From assembly GCA_910584935.1 (NCBI GenBank), contig CAJUDU010000063.1, forward strand, positions 1-13,367: a stretch of 13,367 nt of DNA. Direction: 5' to 3'. This DNA comes from an uncultured Butyricicoccus sp. Its GTDB lineage: Bacteria; Bacillota; Clostridia; Oscillospirales; Butyricicoccaceae. A program made the translations under genes and the position numbers. A model generated the notes under the pieces. The model did not search any database. It worked only from the letters and a program-made list of their open reading frames with translations, and was not told the DNA's origin. Shown in pieces: positions 6,142 through 13,277 of this stretch (position 1 is the first letter of the stretch; the number at the start of each line of letters is the position of its first letter).

Positions 6142-6508
6142 TCATGCAGTTGATGAAATTATGGACATTCTTTCGACTCGAATGAGCATTACTTCGGATG
6201 AAATCGCCGAAATTCTGAAGAAATATGATGTTTCAGGGGATATGGATGCCTTGCAGGACAGCTACCGTAAACGCTTAGGTCAGCGTCTGATTGCCGGGAT
6301 TCGTGACGAAAAAGGGCAGCGTGAACTGTTAGCTGTTGGTAATGAATATATCATTATCGACTGCTGCAATGATCAAAAGAAACTGTCCGCTATCCAACAT
6401 AAACTTAAAAGCAGTATGGATTCGCTGGACGAATCTGCACAAAAGGTGCAGGGCAGGCAAGCATTTTTAAGGCGATTTTCTTCAAAAAGGAAAGGGCATA
6501 AAGCATGA
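6131..6508 (+). CDS. Hypothetical helical protein, 125 aa, in the partition operon
   Basis: Starts at GTG 6131, supported by TTGGAGG (6117-6123) with 7-base spacing, and overlaps the ParB-like gene by 11 bases. The product has an N-terminal helical segment (MDILSTRMSITSDEIAEILKKYDVSG) that could be a winged-helix or HTH half, a short beta region (LLAVGNEYIIIDC), and a basic C-terminus (FLRRFSSKRKGHKA). I do not recognise the family. The four-base overlap with the ParM-like gene (ATGA at 6505-6508) places it firmly in the segregation operon, where a DNA-binding or adaptor role is plausible but unproven. Confidence 0.7.
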   Translation: MIPNHAVDEIMDILSTRMSITSDEIAEILKKYDVSGDMDALQDSYRKRLGQRLIAGIRDEKGQRELLAVGNEYIIIDCCNDQKKLSAIQHKLKSSMDSLDESAQKVQGRQAFLRRFSSKRKGHKA

Positions 6509-7425
6509 GTGAACCTGTCCTGATTGGCATTGACCATGGTTATGCCGCAATGAAAACTGCACATTTTTCCTTCCCAACAGGGCTTGTTTCATATGAATAT
6601 GAGCCATATACGACACAAAATGTGCTTGAATACGATGGGAAATATTATGTAACAGGTACTGGACGGCAGCCTTTACAAAAAGACAAAACTGCTACCGATG
6701 ATTACTTTTTGTTGACTCTGGCAGCAATTGCAAAGGAAATTGAGTTCCGCAAAATGGAACGGACTGTTACGGTTCTCCTTGCTGCCGGACTTCCGTTGAC
6801 CAGCTTTGGCAGGGATAAGAAAAAGTTTCAGGAATATCTGATTCGGGGCAGAAAAACTGTGAATTTCCGCTTTGAAAATAAAGATTACACTATCAAAATT
6901 GAAAGTGTGACTATGTTTCCGCAGGGATATTCAGCAGTGTTAACGCAAACTGGATTGTTGGACGAACCATCCGTAATTGTTGCAGATATCGGCGGCTGGA
7001 CGGTGGATTTGATGCGTTTGGATAACCGCATCCCGAATGCAGCAACTTGTCGAAGTCTGGAACTTGGCGTTATCCGTTGTCTGGATGAAATCAGCGAACA
7101 ACTTCGCCGGACGTTGGGGTTATCTATGACTGCGGCGCAGATTGAAAATGTTTTGCATGGTGGTGTCAGTAATATCGCAGAGCAGGCAAAGGAACTTATT
7201 TGCAGGGAAGCGGATTTGTACATACAAAATTTGCTTGCAGCTATGACCGAAAGTGGCTTGGACATTCGGGCGATGCCTGTAATTTTTCTGGGAGGGGGCG
7301 CGGCGCTGATCAAGCGTCACGTCCCGTTTACTGATGTTTTTATCCTTGATGATGTGTGCCTGAATGCAAAAGGCTACGAACATCTTGCAGCACAAGTGCT
7401 GCGAAACAGCGCGAAAAATGAATAA
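6505..7425 (+). CDS. parM: ParM/StbA-family actin-like segregation ATPase
   Basis: A 306-aa protein with the actin-superfamily signature in order: phosphate-1 motif GIDHGYAAMKTA at residues 8-19, phosphate-2 motif VADIGGWTVDLM around 159-170 (Asp161), and adenosine motif FLGGGAALI around 259-267. ParM-like proteins polymerise with ATP into filaments that push DNA copies apart when capped by ParR bound at a centromere-like site. The length fits the family. It is coupled by ATGA to the previous gene and overlaps the small downstream gene, the usual parM-parR order. The gene suggests that the element exists at least transiently as a plasmid-like circle needing segregation. Confidence 0.87.
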   Translation: MSEPVLIGIDHGYAAMKTAHFSFPTGLVSYEYEPYTTQNVLEYDGKYYVTGTGRQPLQKDKTATDDYFLLTLAAIAKEIEFRKMERTVTVLLAAGLPLTSFGRDKKKFQEYLIRGRKTVNFRFENKDYTIKIESVTMFPQGYSAVLTQTGLLDEPSVIVADIGGWTVDLMRLDNRIPNAATCRSLELGVIRCLDEISEQLRRTLGLSMTAAQIENVLHGGVSNIAEQAKELICREADLYIQNLLAAMTESGLDIRAMPVIFLGGGAALIKRHVPFTDVFILDDVCLNAKGYEHLAAQVLRNSAKNE

Positions 7426-7693
7426 TCGTCAGCGTTTTAATTTAACATTTTCACTGTTAAATCCACAGCATCGAAAAGCATGGAGAATCATATGTGAATT
7501 TCCAGAAAGAAAGCGGACTGATGCAGTATGCGAGATGATCTGTGGATATAAAAATCAACAGGAAATGTTAGATAAAATACAGAAAACAATCCAAAATGAA
7601 TTGAAAAGCGCAACAATTCAGACAGAAAAATGTGAAACAGAACAGACTGAGGATGTTGGAAACGATGTCCTCAGTTTTCTGCTTTCATTGTGA
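7418..7693 (+). CDS. Small ParR-like partner of the actin-like ATPase
   Basis: A 91-aa protein. I chose ATG 7418 because it overlaps the end of the ParM-like gene (ATGAATAA) and the protein sense begins there (MNNRQRFNLTFSLLNPQHRKAW); the longer frame from 7364 lies inside the ParM-like gene. The N-terminal 50 residues (RFNLTFSLLNPQHRKAWRII) are compatible with a ribbon-helix-helix DNA-binding fold, the middle is charged, and the C-terminus ends in a short hydrophobic acidic tail (DVLSFLLSL). ParR proteins contact ParM filaments through such C-terminal tails. The ParR call rests on position, size and this layout, not on a clear sequence signature. Confidence 0.65.
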   Translation: MNNRQRFNLTFSLLNPQHRKAWRIICEFPERKRTDAVCEMICGYKNQQEMLDKIQKTIQNELKSATIQTEKCETEQTEDVGNDVLSFLLSL

Positions 7694-7715
7694 AAAGAAG
7701 GGAGGCGTATAAAAT

Positions 7716-8951
7716 CTGATTCGATACTTTGATATGTTTGCGGGAATTGGTGGATTTCGCGCAGGTTTGACCCGCGCAGGTGGGTTTCAATGTGTAGGAC
7801 ACTGTGAAATTGACAAGTTTGCCGAAGCCAGTTACCGTGCAATCCATGACATTCAGAAAGGGGAGTGTTTCTATCCAGATGCCAGAAAAATCGACACAAA
7901 AGAACTGCCGGAGTTTGACTTGCTTTGCGGCGGATTTCCATGCCAGGCTTTCTCAATTTCCGGAAAGCGAAAGGGTTTTGAAGATGCAAGAGGCACTTTG
8001 TTCTTTGAAGCTGCCAGAGTGCTTAAAGCGCGAAAACCTGCATATTTTCTCCTTGAAAACGTCCCAGGATTGCTGTCACATGACAAAGGCAGGACATTTT
8101 CGACCATCCTCGCCACACAGGGTTCCCACAAAGCCTTGGCTTTGTGGGAGAAGGAGCCGCAAGGGAGCGTGTGGAATTTTCGGCTTCAGCCGGAAATGGA
8201 ACAAAGCGGACTTTGCGGCGACGCGGGGTATGGTGTCGAATGGTGTGTGTGTAACAGCAAATATTTTGGAGTCCCACAGTCCAGGCGAAGGGTGTTCATT
8301 ATCGGATATCTTAACCCCAAATGTGCCGGAAAAATATTTCCTCTCGCAAAAACAACTGGAAAAGATCTTGTTCAAATCATCGAAGGATCACAAGGTTCCA
8401 GAGTCTATGATCCGGAAGGAATAGCGTGTACGCAAGTGTCTCAGGCAGGGGGAATGGGTGGAAAAACCGGGCTTTACTTTATTGATTTGTGCAAAGGAAA
8501 TCCAAAACAAACTGAAATCGCACGATGCATTACTGCGGATTATGGCAAAGCGCAGGTTTCCAACCGCAAAGGTGAAATGTCTGGTGTTTTGTTTGTCAGA
8601 GAGGGAACAAAATGCGGCTATAAAGCTGCAAAATCGGGCGATTCTATCAATTTTAGTTACGCTGGAAATCATTCAAAACGCGGTCGTGTAGGAGATAATA
8701 TCGCACACACGCTGGACACATCCTGCTTACAGGGTGTTGTTACCAGAACAGGACGTGTTCGGCGCTTAACTCCAGGCGAATGTTTAAGATTACAGGGCTT
8801 TGATAAACAACAAATTGACAGGTTATTAGCGATTACTTCGGATTGCCAAGCCTATAAGCAAGCAGGTAATAGTGTTACAGTAAATGTAATTGAAGCTATC
8901 GGGCATCGCATTCGTGAAATGGATGAAGAACTGAAACGGGGCGGTGGTTGA
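7716..8951 (+). CDS. C5-cytosine DNA methyltransferase with an in-frame palindromic insertion
   Basis: 411 aa if translation begins at CTG 7716. The ribosome binding site is AAGGGAGG (7698-7705), and the CTG frame supplies the family N-terminus IRYFDMFAGIGGFRAGL, which the ATG at 7734 would cut within motif I. Upstream is closed by TAA 7710-7712. Motif I is FAGIGGFRAGL. Motif IV has PCQ with catalytic Cys at about residue 76, motif VI ENV at about 114, motif VIII QSRRRVFIIG, motif IX RRLTPGECLRLQGF, and motif X QAGNSVTVNVIEAI. All are present, so catalysis is possible. Residues about 135-170 (8118-8225) replace the usual few residues between TILAT and GYGVEW and are encoded by hairpin-forming DNA. 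No restriction nuclease is adjacent; the enzyme is probably an orphan that protects the element from host restriction. Confidence 0.87.
   Translation: MIRYFDMFAGIGGFRAGLTRAGGFQCVGHCEIDKFAEASYRAIHDIQKGECFYPDARKIDTKELPEFDLLCGGFPCQAFSISGKRKGFEDARGTLFFEAARVLKARKPAYFLLENVPGLLSHDKGRTFSTILATQGSHKALALWEKEPQGSVWNFRLQPEMEQSGLCGDAGYGVEWCVCNSKYFGVPQSRRRVFIIGYLNPKCAGKIFPLAKTTGKDLVQIIEGSQGSRVYDPEGIACTQVSQAGGMGGKTGLYFIDLCKGNPKQTEIARCITADYGKAQVSNRKGEMSGVLFVREGTKCGYKAAKSGDSINFSYAGNHSKRGRVGDNIAHTLDTSCLQGVVTRTGRVRRLTPGECLRLQGFDKQQIDRLLAITSDCQAYKQAGNSVTVNVIEAIGHRIREMDEELKRGGG
8118..8225 (+). repeat. In-frame palindromic element inside the methyltransferase gene
   Basis: This 108-bp stretch contains a perfect 12-bp stem with a 2-base loop (8124-8135 with 8138-8149), a second stem (8177-8185 with 8188-8196, one G-U pair), and a short third stem (caaag/ctttg around 8202-8215). 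It encodes 36 residues without family resemblance, inserted between TILAT and GYGVEW where C5 methyltransferases normally have about four residues (LxEL). The frame is kept. It resembles in principle the palindromic elements that insert in frame into Rickettsia genes; the boundaries are estimated from protein comparison by memory. Confidence 0.6.
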
Positions 8952-8980
8952 TGGTTGGAATCAAAGACTAATGCTTCGGC

Positions 8981-9913
8981 GTGGAAGTTGAAATGACTGG
9001 AATCACACGGGAGCAGGCAGCACGGGCACTTGCCGAATATTTTGAAACAGAACCAGAACATACGAGAGGTATTTATGATGCCTGGGAGGTCACTGATCCA
9101 GAAGGGAAGGATTGGAAACTGATGAGCGACAGCAGCATTCGCGGCGAACGCAGAACAGATATGGGAGATATGCCCACAGATTCACCGCTATATCGTGTAG
9201 AAATGGTTACACCAAAACTTACCTATGAGGAACTTCCAAAATTTCAGGAATGTGTGCGGCGTGTCCGGAAAGCTGGCGCGAAAGTGAACAATTCCTGTGG
9301 GCTTCATGTTCATGTAGATGCTTCGAATCATAACCGCCAAAGCCTGAAAAATCTTCTCGGAATCATGTTTTCCAAAGAAGATATCCTGTTTAAGGCGTTA
9401 AAAGTTGATGAAAGACGTGCGGAACGCTGGTGTAAAAAAGTTCGTGAACCCATGCTCCGGCAGGCAAGAAAACTTTCTAATGATGAAACACAGAACCTGA
9501 CCCAACTTGAAAATGTATGGTATGAGGGGTTAGATGGAAGTGCTGACCATTATAACTGGACACGATATCATGCTTTAAATTTACATTCTGTATTTTATCG
9601 TGGCACAGTAGAATGGCGATGTTTTAATTCGACCCTGCACGCCGGACGTGCCGCAGCATATGTAAATTTGTGCCTTGCGATTTCTGCTCAGGCGATTGCC
9701 CAGCGCAGCACAGTGATGCGCAAAACGCAAAGTGAAAATGAGTTATTCACGTTTCGAACATGGCTGGTACGAATGGGCTTAAATGCTGCAGAATTTAAGA
9801 GCACGCGAAACCACTTACTGGCGAATTTGGAGGGCGACAGAGCGTGGCGGTATGATAAAGATCAATACCCATCAGCCAAAAAGAAGAAAAAATCAAGAGA
9901 AAGTGAGCGATGA
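8981..9913 (+). CDS. Amidoligase_2-family (GCS-fold ATP-dependent ligase) protein; damaged start
   Basis: 310 aa from GTG 8981. Family hallmarks: VEVEMTGITR near the start (FGVE with the two residues before the GTG), LMSDSSI, RVEMVTPKL, NNSCGLHVHVDAS at about residues 105-117, and NLHSVFYRGTVEWRCFNSTLHAG around 204-226. These enzymes of the glutamate-cysteine ligase fold form amide or peptide-like bonds using ATP, and in phage and ICE contexts they are often paired with gamma-glutamylcyclotransferases. The natural start seems to be ATG 8951, which overlaps the methyltransferase stop (TGATG), but codon 7 is TAA (8969-8971), most simply a CAA to TAA change. Translation could restart at GTG 8981, which has no ribosome binding site and removes the conserved F-G. 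Activity is therefore uncertain. Confidence 0.8.
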   Translation: MEVEMTGITREQAARALAEYFETEPEHTRGIYDAWEVTDPEGKDWKLMSDSSIRGERRTDMGDMPTDSPLYRVEMVTPKLTYEELPKFQECVRRVRKAGAKVNNSCGLHVHVDASNHNRQSLKNLLGIMFSKEDILFKALKVDERRAERWCKKVREPMLRQARKLSNDETQNLTQLENVWYEGLDGSADHYNWTRYHALNLHSVFYRGTVEWRCFNSTLHAGRAAAYVNLCLAISAQAIAQRSTVMRKTQSENELFTFRTWLVRMGLNAAEFKSTRNHLLANLEGDRAWRYDKDQYPSAKKKKKSRESER

Positions 9914-9914
9914 A

Positions 9915-10163
9915 ATGAAAATAAAAATAGAAGAAATGGTACATGAAGGGACTGCGACAGAGATTATGAAGCAGTTTTGGGCGCAGTCATTTGATCCCGG
10001 TGAATTTGCCAATGTGGAGAATTATCTGCACTTTTTGCAGGAAAACTTCACAAGAATGACCGATTTACCTTGCGATTTGCCGCAAGGCAGCACCGAACAG
10101 CGTGCAAAATGTATGATCATGCAGCTTGCGAAAGTTGGCGCGCTGGAACTGCTGGAGGGCTAA
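9915..10163 (+). CDS. Hypothetical protein, 82 aa, between amidoligase and VirB4 remnant
   Basis: Starts at ATG 9915, one base after the amidoligase TGA; AGTGAG lies just upstream, and the longer frame from 9783 is inside the amidoligase. The product MKIKIEEMVHEGTATEIMKQ is followed by FWAQSFDPGEFANVENYLHFLQENFTRM and ends KVGALELLEG. It is soluble and predominantly helical, with no motif I recognise. It is the last gene before the deletion junction, so its C-terminus (LELLEG, stop TAA 10161-10163) seems natural or only slightly changed. Confidence 0.6.
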   Translation: MKIKIEEMVHEGTATEIMKQFWAQSFDPGEFANVENYLHFLQENFTRMTDLPCDLPQGSTEQRAKCMIMQLAKVGALELLEG

Positions 10164-10918
10164 AAAGCATTGGTTCCGGAAAGCTGTCCGCGAAGGAAAA
10201 ATCTATCATTGACCGCTGCACTGCGCAGGTTTATCACGAATATATCCGCAAGATGTACCAGGGCAAAACGCCAACTTTGCAGGATTTTTATGCGGAACTG
10301 CTGCGCCAGCCGGAAAGTGAAGCGCGGGATGTCGCGCTGGCAATTGAACTGTTTACGGAGGGTAGTTTGAACACTTTTGCGAAGCCAACGAATGTAGACA
10401 CAAATTCACGGATCTTGTGCTATGATATCCGTGATTTAGGCAAACAGCTTTTGCCTGTGGGGATGCTTGTTGTGTTGGACAGTGTATTCAATCGGGTAAT
10501 CCGGAATAGAAAATTAGGCAAGAATACATATATTTACATTGACGAGATCTATCTATTATTCCAACATGAATACAGTGCGAATTTCCTTTTTACACTGTGG
10601 AAAAGGGTGCGAAAATATGGAGCTTGCGCGACTGGGATTACCCAAAACCTGGATGATTTATTGCAGTCGCACACTGCGAGAACAATGTTGGCAAACAGTG
10701 AATTTCTGGTGATGCTGAATCAGGCAGCGACAGATCGCGCTGAACTTGCACGTTTGCTGAACATCTCGGATACGCAACTTTCGTATATCACAAATGTCGA
10801 TTTCGGACATGGCTTGCTGAAATGCGGGAGTGCAATTGTGCCATTTTCGGATAACTTCCCACGGGATACAGAACTGTACAAACTCATGACGACAAAACCG
10901 TCTGAAACAGCAAATTGA
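10164..10918 (+). pseudogene. C-terminal third of a VirB4/TraE-type conjugation ATPase, 5' end deleted
   Basis: From about 10170 the frame reads SIGSGKLSAKEKSIIDRC and continues through the VirB4 C-terminal ATPase lobe: Walker B region TYIYIDEIYLLFQ, the following GITQNLDDLLQ motif, and the arginine-rich TDRAELARLLNIS segment, to TGA 10916-10918. VirB4 proteins energise type IV secretion and normally have about 750-850 residues; only about 250 remain and the Walker A (P-loop) half is gone. The frame extends back to ATG 10070 only through the unrelated 82-aa gene. No ribosome binding site fits an internal start. It is followed directly by a terminator. Confidence 0.85.
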
Positions 10919-10921
10919 CAG

Positions 10922-10947
10922 AAAAAGAGCCGATTTCGGCTCTTTTT
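10922..10947 (+). terminator. Rho-independent terminator between the VirB4 remnant and the peptidase gene
   Basis: Arms 10922-10932 (aaaaagagccg) and 10937-10947 (cggctcttttt) form a perfect 11-bp stem with a 4-base loop; the right arm carries the T run. The near-symmetry means it could also work on the minus strand. Confidence 0.85.
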
Positions 10948-10956
10948 CATTTGAAT

Positions 10957-10973
10957 GGAGGTGAAAAGCTATC
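10957..10973 (+). promoter_or_regulatory. Strong ribosome binding site followed by ATC instead of ATG
   Basis: GGAGGTGA at 10957-10964 is a nearly perfect Shine-Dalgarno sequence. Six bases later, at the expected start position, the codon is ATC (10971-10973), in frame with the peptidase and leading into SKIKEKPTAKTVLKEK. A stop (TGA 10962-10964) closes the frame just upstream, so ATC or a weaker downstream codon must be used. Confidence 0.65.
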
Positions 10974-13277
10974 AGTAAAATCAAAGAAAAACCAACAGCA
11001 AAAACTGTACTGAAAGAGAAAGCAAAAGCAATTCCAAAGGAAATCATTCGGCGAGGTTTGGAAGATGGAACGGAGCGATTGCGGACACAATTGCGCGATG
11101 CAGCACAGGATGGACAACAGGATGAATATGGTGGTGACCAGCTTGAAGATGCTGCCGCGGAAGTGTCCCGGCGGATGGTTCACGGTGCGACAACATTGTT
11201 AAAGCAGCGCAAAATAGAGGGAAAAGAACAGACAGAATTGCTTGCAGATTTTCCAAGTGAAACAACATTAGAACATATAGATAGAGAACAATCAGAGCAG
11301 GATTTTGATACATCAGAAATCAGGACTGCACCTGCGAAGCAAATGCGTATCAAAACCAAAGAGGTCTATACAAAAAGAGAAAAGTCAAACAGTAGCTGGA
11401 TAAAATTTATTAATCCTGCTATGAGTATACAACCGGAAGCGCATCCAGAACAGCTGCAAATTAAGACAAAAGAAGCTTATATCAAAAAGAAAATTGCTGC
11501 AAAATCTGTTCCGAATGTAAAAACAGATGCTGTCCCACAAAATAAAAATGTTCAGCAGAATGCGCCGCAGAAACAACATATTGACAGGGTGGAAAAGGAC
11601 ATTCAGATACAGGAGCAAGGGCGAAAGCTGGCAATAACAAAAGCAGAAAAGCGGCAGCAGGAAAAAATATTAGATACAACATTACAACAGCCGGATTCAG
11701 CAGAAGAATTACCAATTGATAATAAAAATAAAACCGCTTGGGAGGATCATGACATATCAAAATTAGAGCTGGAACCACCGACATTTCCGGCAGAATCTCC
11801 ATCCCAAAACAAGCAGGTTGAAATTGCTATGCGCAAAGCGGACAGGGCTTCCAAGGGCAAAACCAAGCAAGTCAAGTCACAGCAAAAGTCCACAGAAACC
11901 GCCACAGAGGTCAGTCGGGATGATACGCAGATCATAAGGGAAAAGCCGTTAAAATGCGCCCTGAAGCCTGTAATGCGCACTGTAAAAACGGTACATCGTA
12001 CAACGAAAAAAATCCAACTCGATTCACATAAAATAACATATTCGCCGCAGCAAAAAATCAAGACCAAAGACAATTTCGCAGTCCAATCTGATATCAAAAT
12101 GGCAGAGCAAACCACCGAAGCAGGACGCAAATTGGCACAGTCGCAACAAGCAGTTAAGACTGGTCAGAAAACCACAAAACGTGTTGAAAATGCTGTGAAA
12201 AATACTGTGCAGAAAATCACAAAATCCGCAAAGAATGATGGAAGTTTCATTTTTGCAGCAAGTCTGATTGCAATATTTTCGGTTATTATCATGTGTTTTT
12301 GCGGTGCGGCAGCGAATGTGCTGAGCGGCGAAGGAACAACATCACACGCGGAAAGTCCCATCAGCGAAAAAGTCTATGCGTATCAGACAATCATTGCGGA
12401 ATATGCCGCAAAACATGGTATTTCGGAGTATATCAGCTTAATAGAAGCTGTGATGATGCAGGAATCTGGTGGACAGGGACTTGACCCAATGCAGGCAAGT
12501 GAATGCGGTTATAACACGAAATTCGCAAATAAACCCAATGCAATCACTGATCCGGTTTATTCGATTGATTGTGGGATTCATGAACTTGCGGACTGCCTAA
12601 AGGCAGCCAGCGTACAGAATCCGTTCGATTTGGAACATATCAAACTTGCTTTGCAGGGTTATAACTATGGTGCAGGTTACATTTCATGGGCACTGCGCAA
12701 ATATGGCGGTTACACCGAAGCGAATGCTGCAGAATTTCCTGCGAATCAGAAAGCAAAATTAGGCGTTCGCGTTTATGGTGATCCAAAGTATGTACCACAC
12801 GTTTTGAGGTATTATTCGTACAGTTTGATTGGTGGAGATTTGGTCGGTGGACAAATGATTTTATCTGTTGCGGCAGGTGAAATCGGTTATCAGGAACAGG
12901 CTGGCGGTTACACAAAATATGGCGCCTGGTTCGGTGTTCCGAATGGTGCATGGTGCGCGATGTTCACCAGTTGGTGCGCAGAACAATGCGGCTTGATTCA
13001 GTCCGGCGCCTGCCCGAAATTATCTGTTTCCAACGATATTATGAACTGGTTTAAGAACAAAAATCAATGGTACGTGGGAGGGACTACGCCGCCTGCTGGC
13101 GCGTATATTGTGTTCGATTGGGACAAGGACGGCATTGCGAATCACATTGGATTTGTGGAGTATGTCGAGGATGGACGGGTGCATACCATCGAGGGCAACA
13201 GCAGCAATCGCGTCCGCCGCAATTCATACAAACTGGATGATAAAAGAATCATGGGATATGGTATTCCGATGATGTAG
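10971..13277 (+). CDS. Membrane-anchored lysozyme-like plus CHAP cell-wall hydrolase of the conjugation machinery
   Basis: 768 aa if initiated at ATC 10971, because the sequence SKIKEKPTAKT to IRRGLEDGTERLRTQLRDAA is the expected N-terminus of this family and the ribosome binding site fits. The fallback is TTG 11058 (739 aa), which has no such site. Residues 1-420 are a cytoplasmic, Lys/Gln-rich region with repeated IKTKE(V/A)Y(T/I)K motifs. A transmembrane helix spans about 426-451. A goose/T4-like lysozyme domain follows with catalytic Glu at about 498 (MMQESGGQG) and ALQGYNYGAGYISWAL. The C-terminal CHAP amidase/endopeptidase domain has Cys at about 662 (GAWCAMFTSWC), His at about 725 (IANHIGFVEY) and the EGNS motif. 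Such CwlT/Orf14- and CD1107-like enzymes locally open peptidoglycan for the conjugation channel. The gene itself is intact apart from its start codon. Confidence 0.87.
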   Translation: MSKIKEKPTAKTVLKEKAKAIPKEIIRRGLEDGTERLRTQLRDAAQDGQQDEYGGDQLEDAAAEVSRRMVHGATTLLKQRKIEGKEQTELLADFPSETTLEHIDREQSEQDFDTSEIRTAPAKQMRIKTKEVYTKREKSNSSWIKFINPAMSIQPEAHPEQLQIKTKEAYIKKKIAAKSVPNVKTDAVPQNKNVQQNAPQKQHIDRVEKDIQIQEQGRKLAITKAEKRQQEKILDTTLQQPDSAEELPIDNKNKTAWEDHDISKLELEPPTFPAESPSQNKQVEIAMRKADRASKGKTKQVKSQQKSTETATEVSRDDTQIIREKPLKCALKPVMRTVKTVHRTTKKIQLDSHKITYSPQQKIKTKDNFAVQSDIKMAEQTTEAGRKLAQSQQAVKTGQKTTKRVENAVKNTVQKITKSAKNDGSFIFAASLIAIFSVIIMCFCGAAANVLSGEGTTSHAESPISEKVYAYQTIIAEYAAKHGISEYISLIEAVMMQESGGQGLDPMQASECGYNTKFANKPNAITDPVYSIDCGIHELADCLKAASVQNPFDLEHIKLALQGYNYGAGYISWALRKYGGYTEANAAEFPANQKAKLGVRVYGDPKYVPHVLRYYSYSLIGGDLVGGQMILSVAAGEIGYQEQAGGYTKYGAWFGVPNGAWCAMFTSWCAEQCGLIQSGACPKLSVSNDIMNWFKNKNQWYVGGTTPPAGAYIVFDWDKDGIANHIGFVEYVEDGRVHTIEGNSSNRVRRNSYKLDDKRIMGYGIPMM

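Noticed and set aside
7804..8424. A 206-aa plus-strand open frame within the methyltransferase gene
   Set aside because: The methyltransferase motifs are in the other frame over the full length; this frame is a shadow without a ribosome binding site.
10070..10163. ATG 10070 as the true start of the VirB4-like protein
   Set aside because: The first 32 residues (MRFAARQHRTACK...) come from an alternative frame of the 82-aa gene, have no VirB4 resemblance, and no ribosome binding site precedes the ATG.
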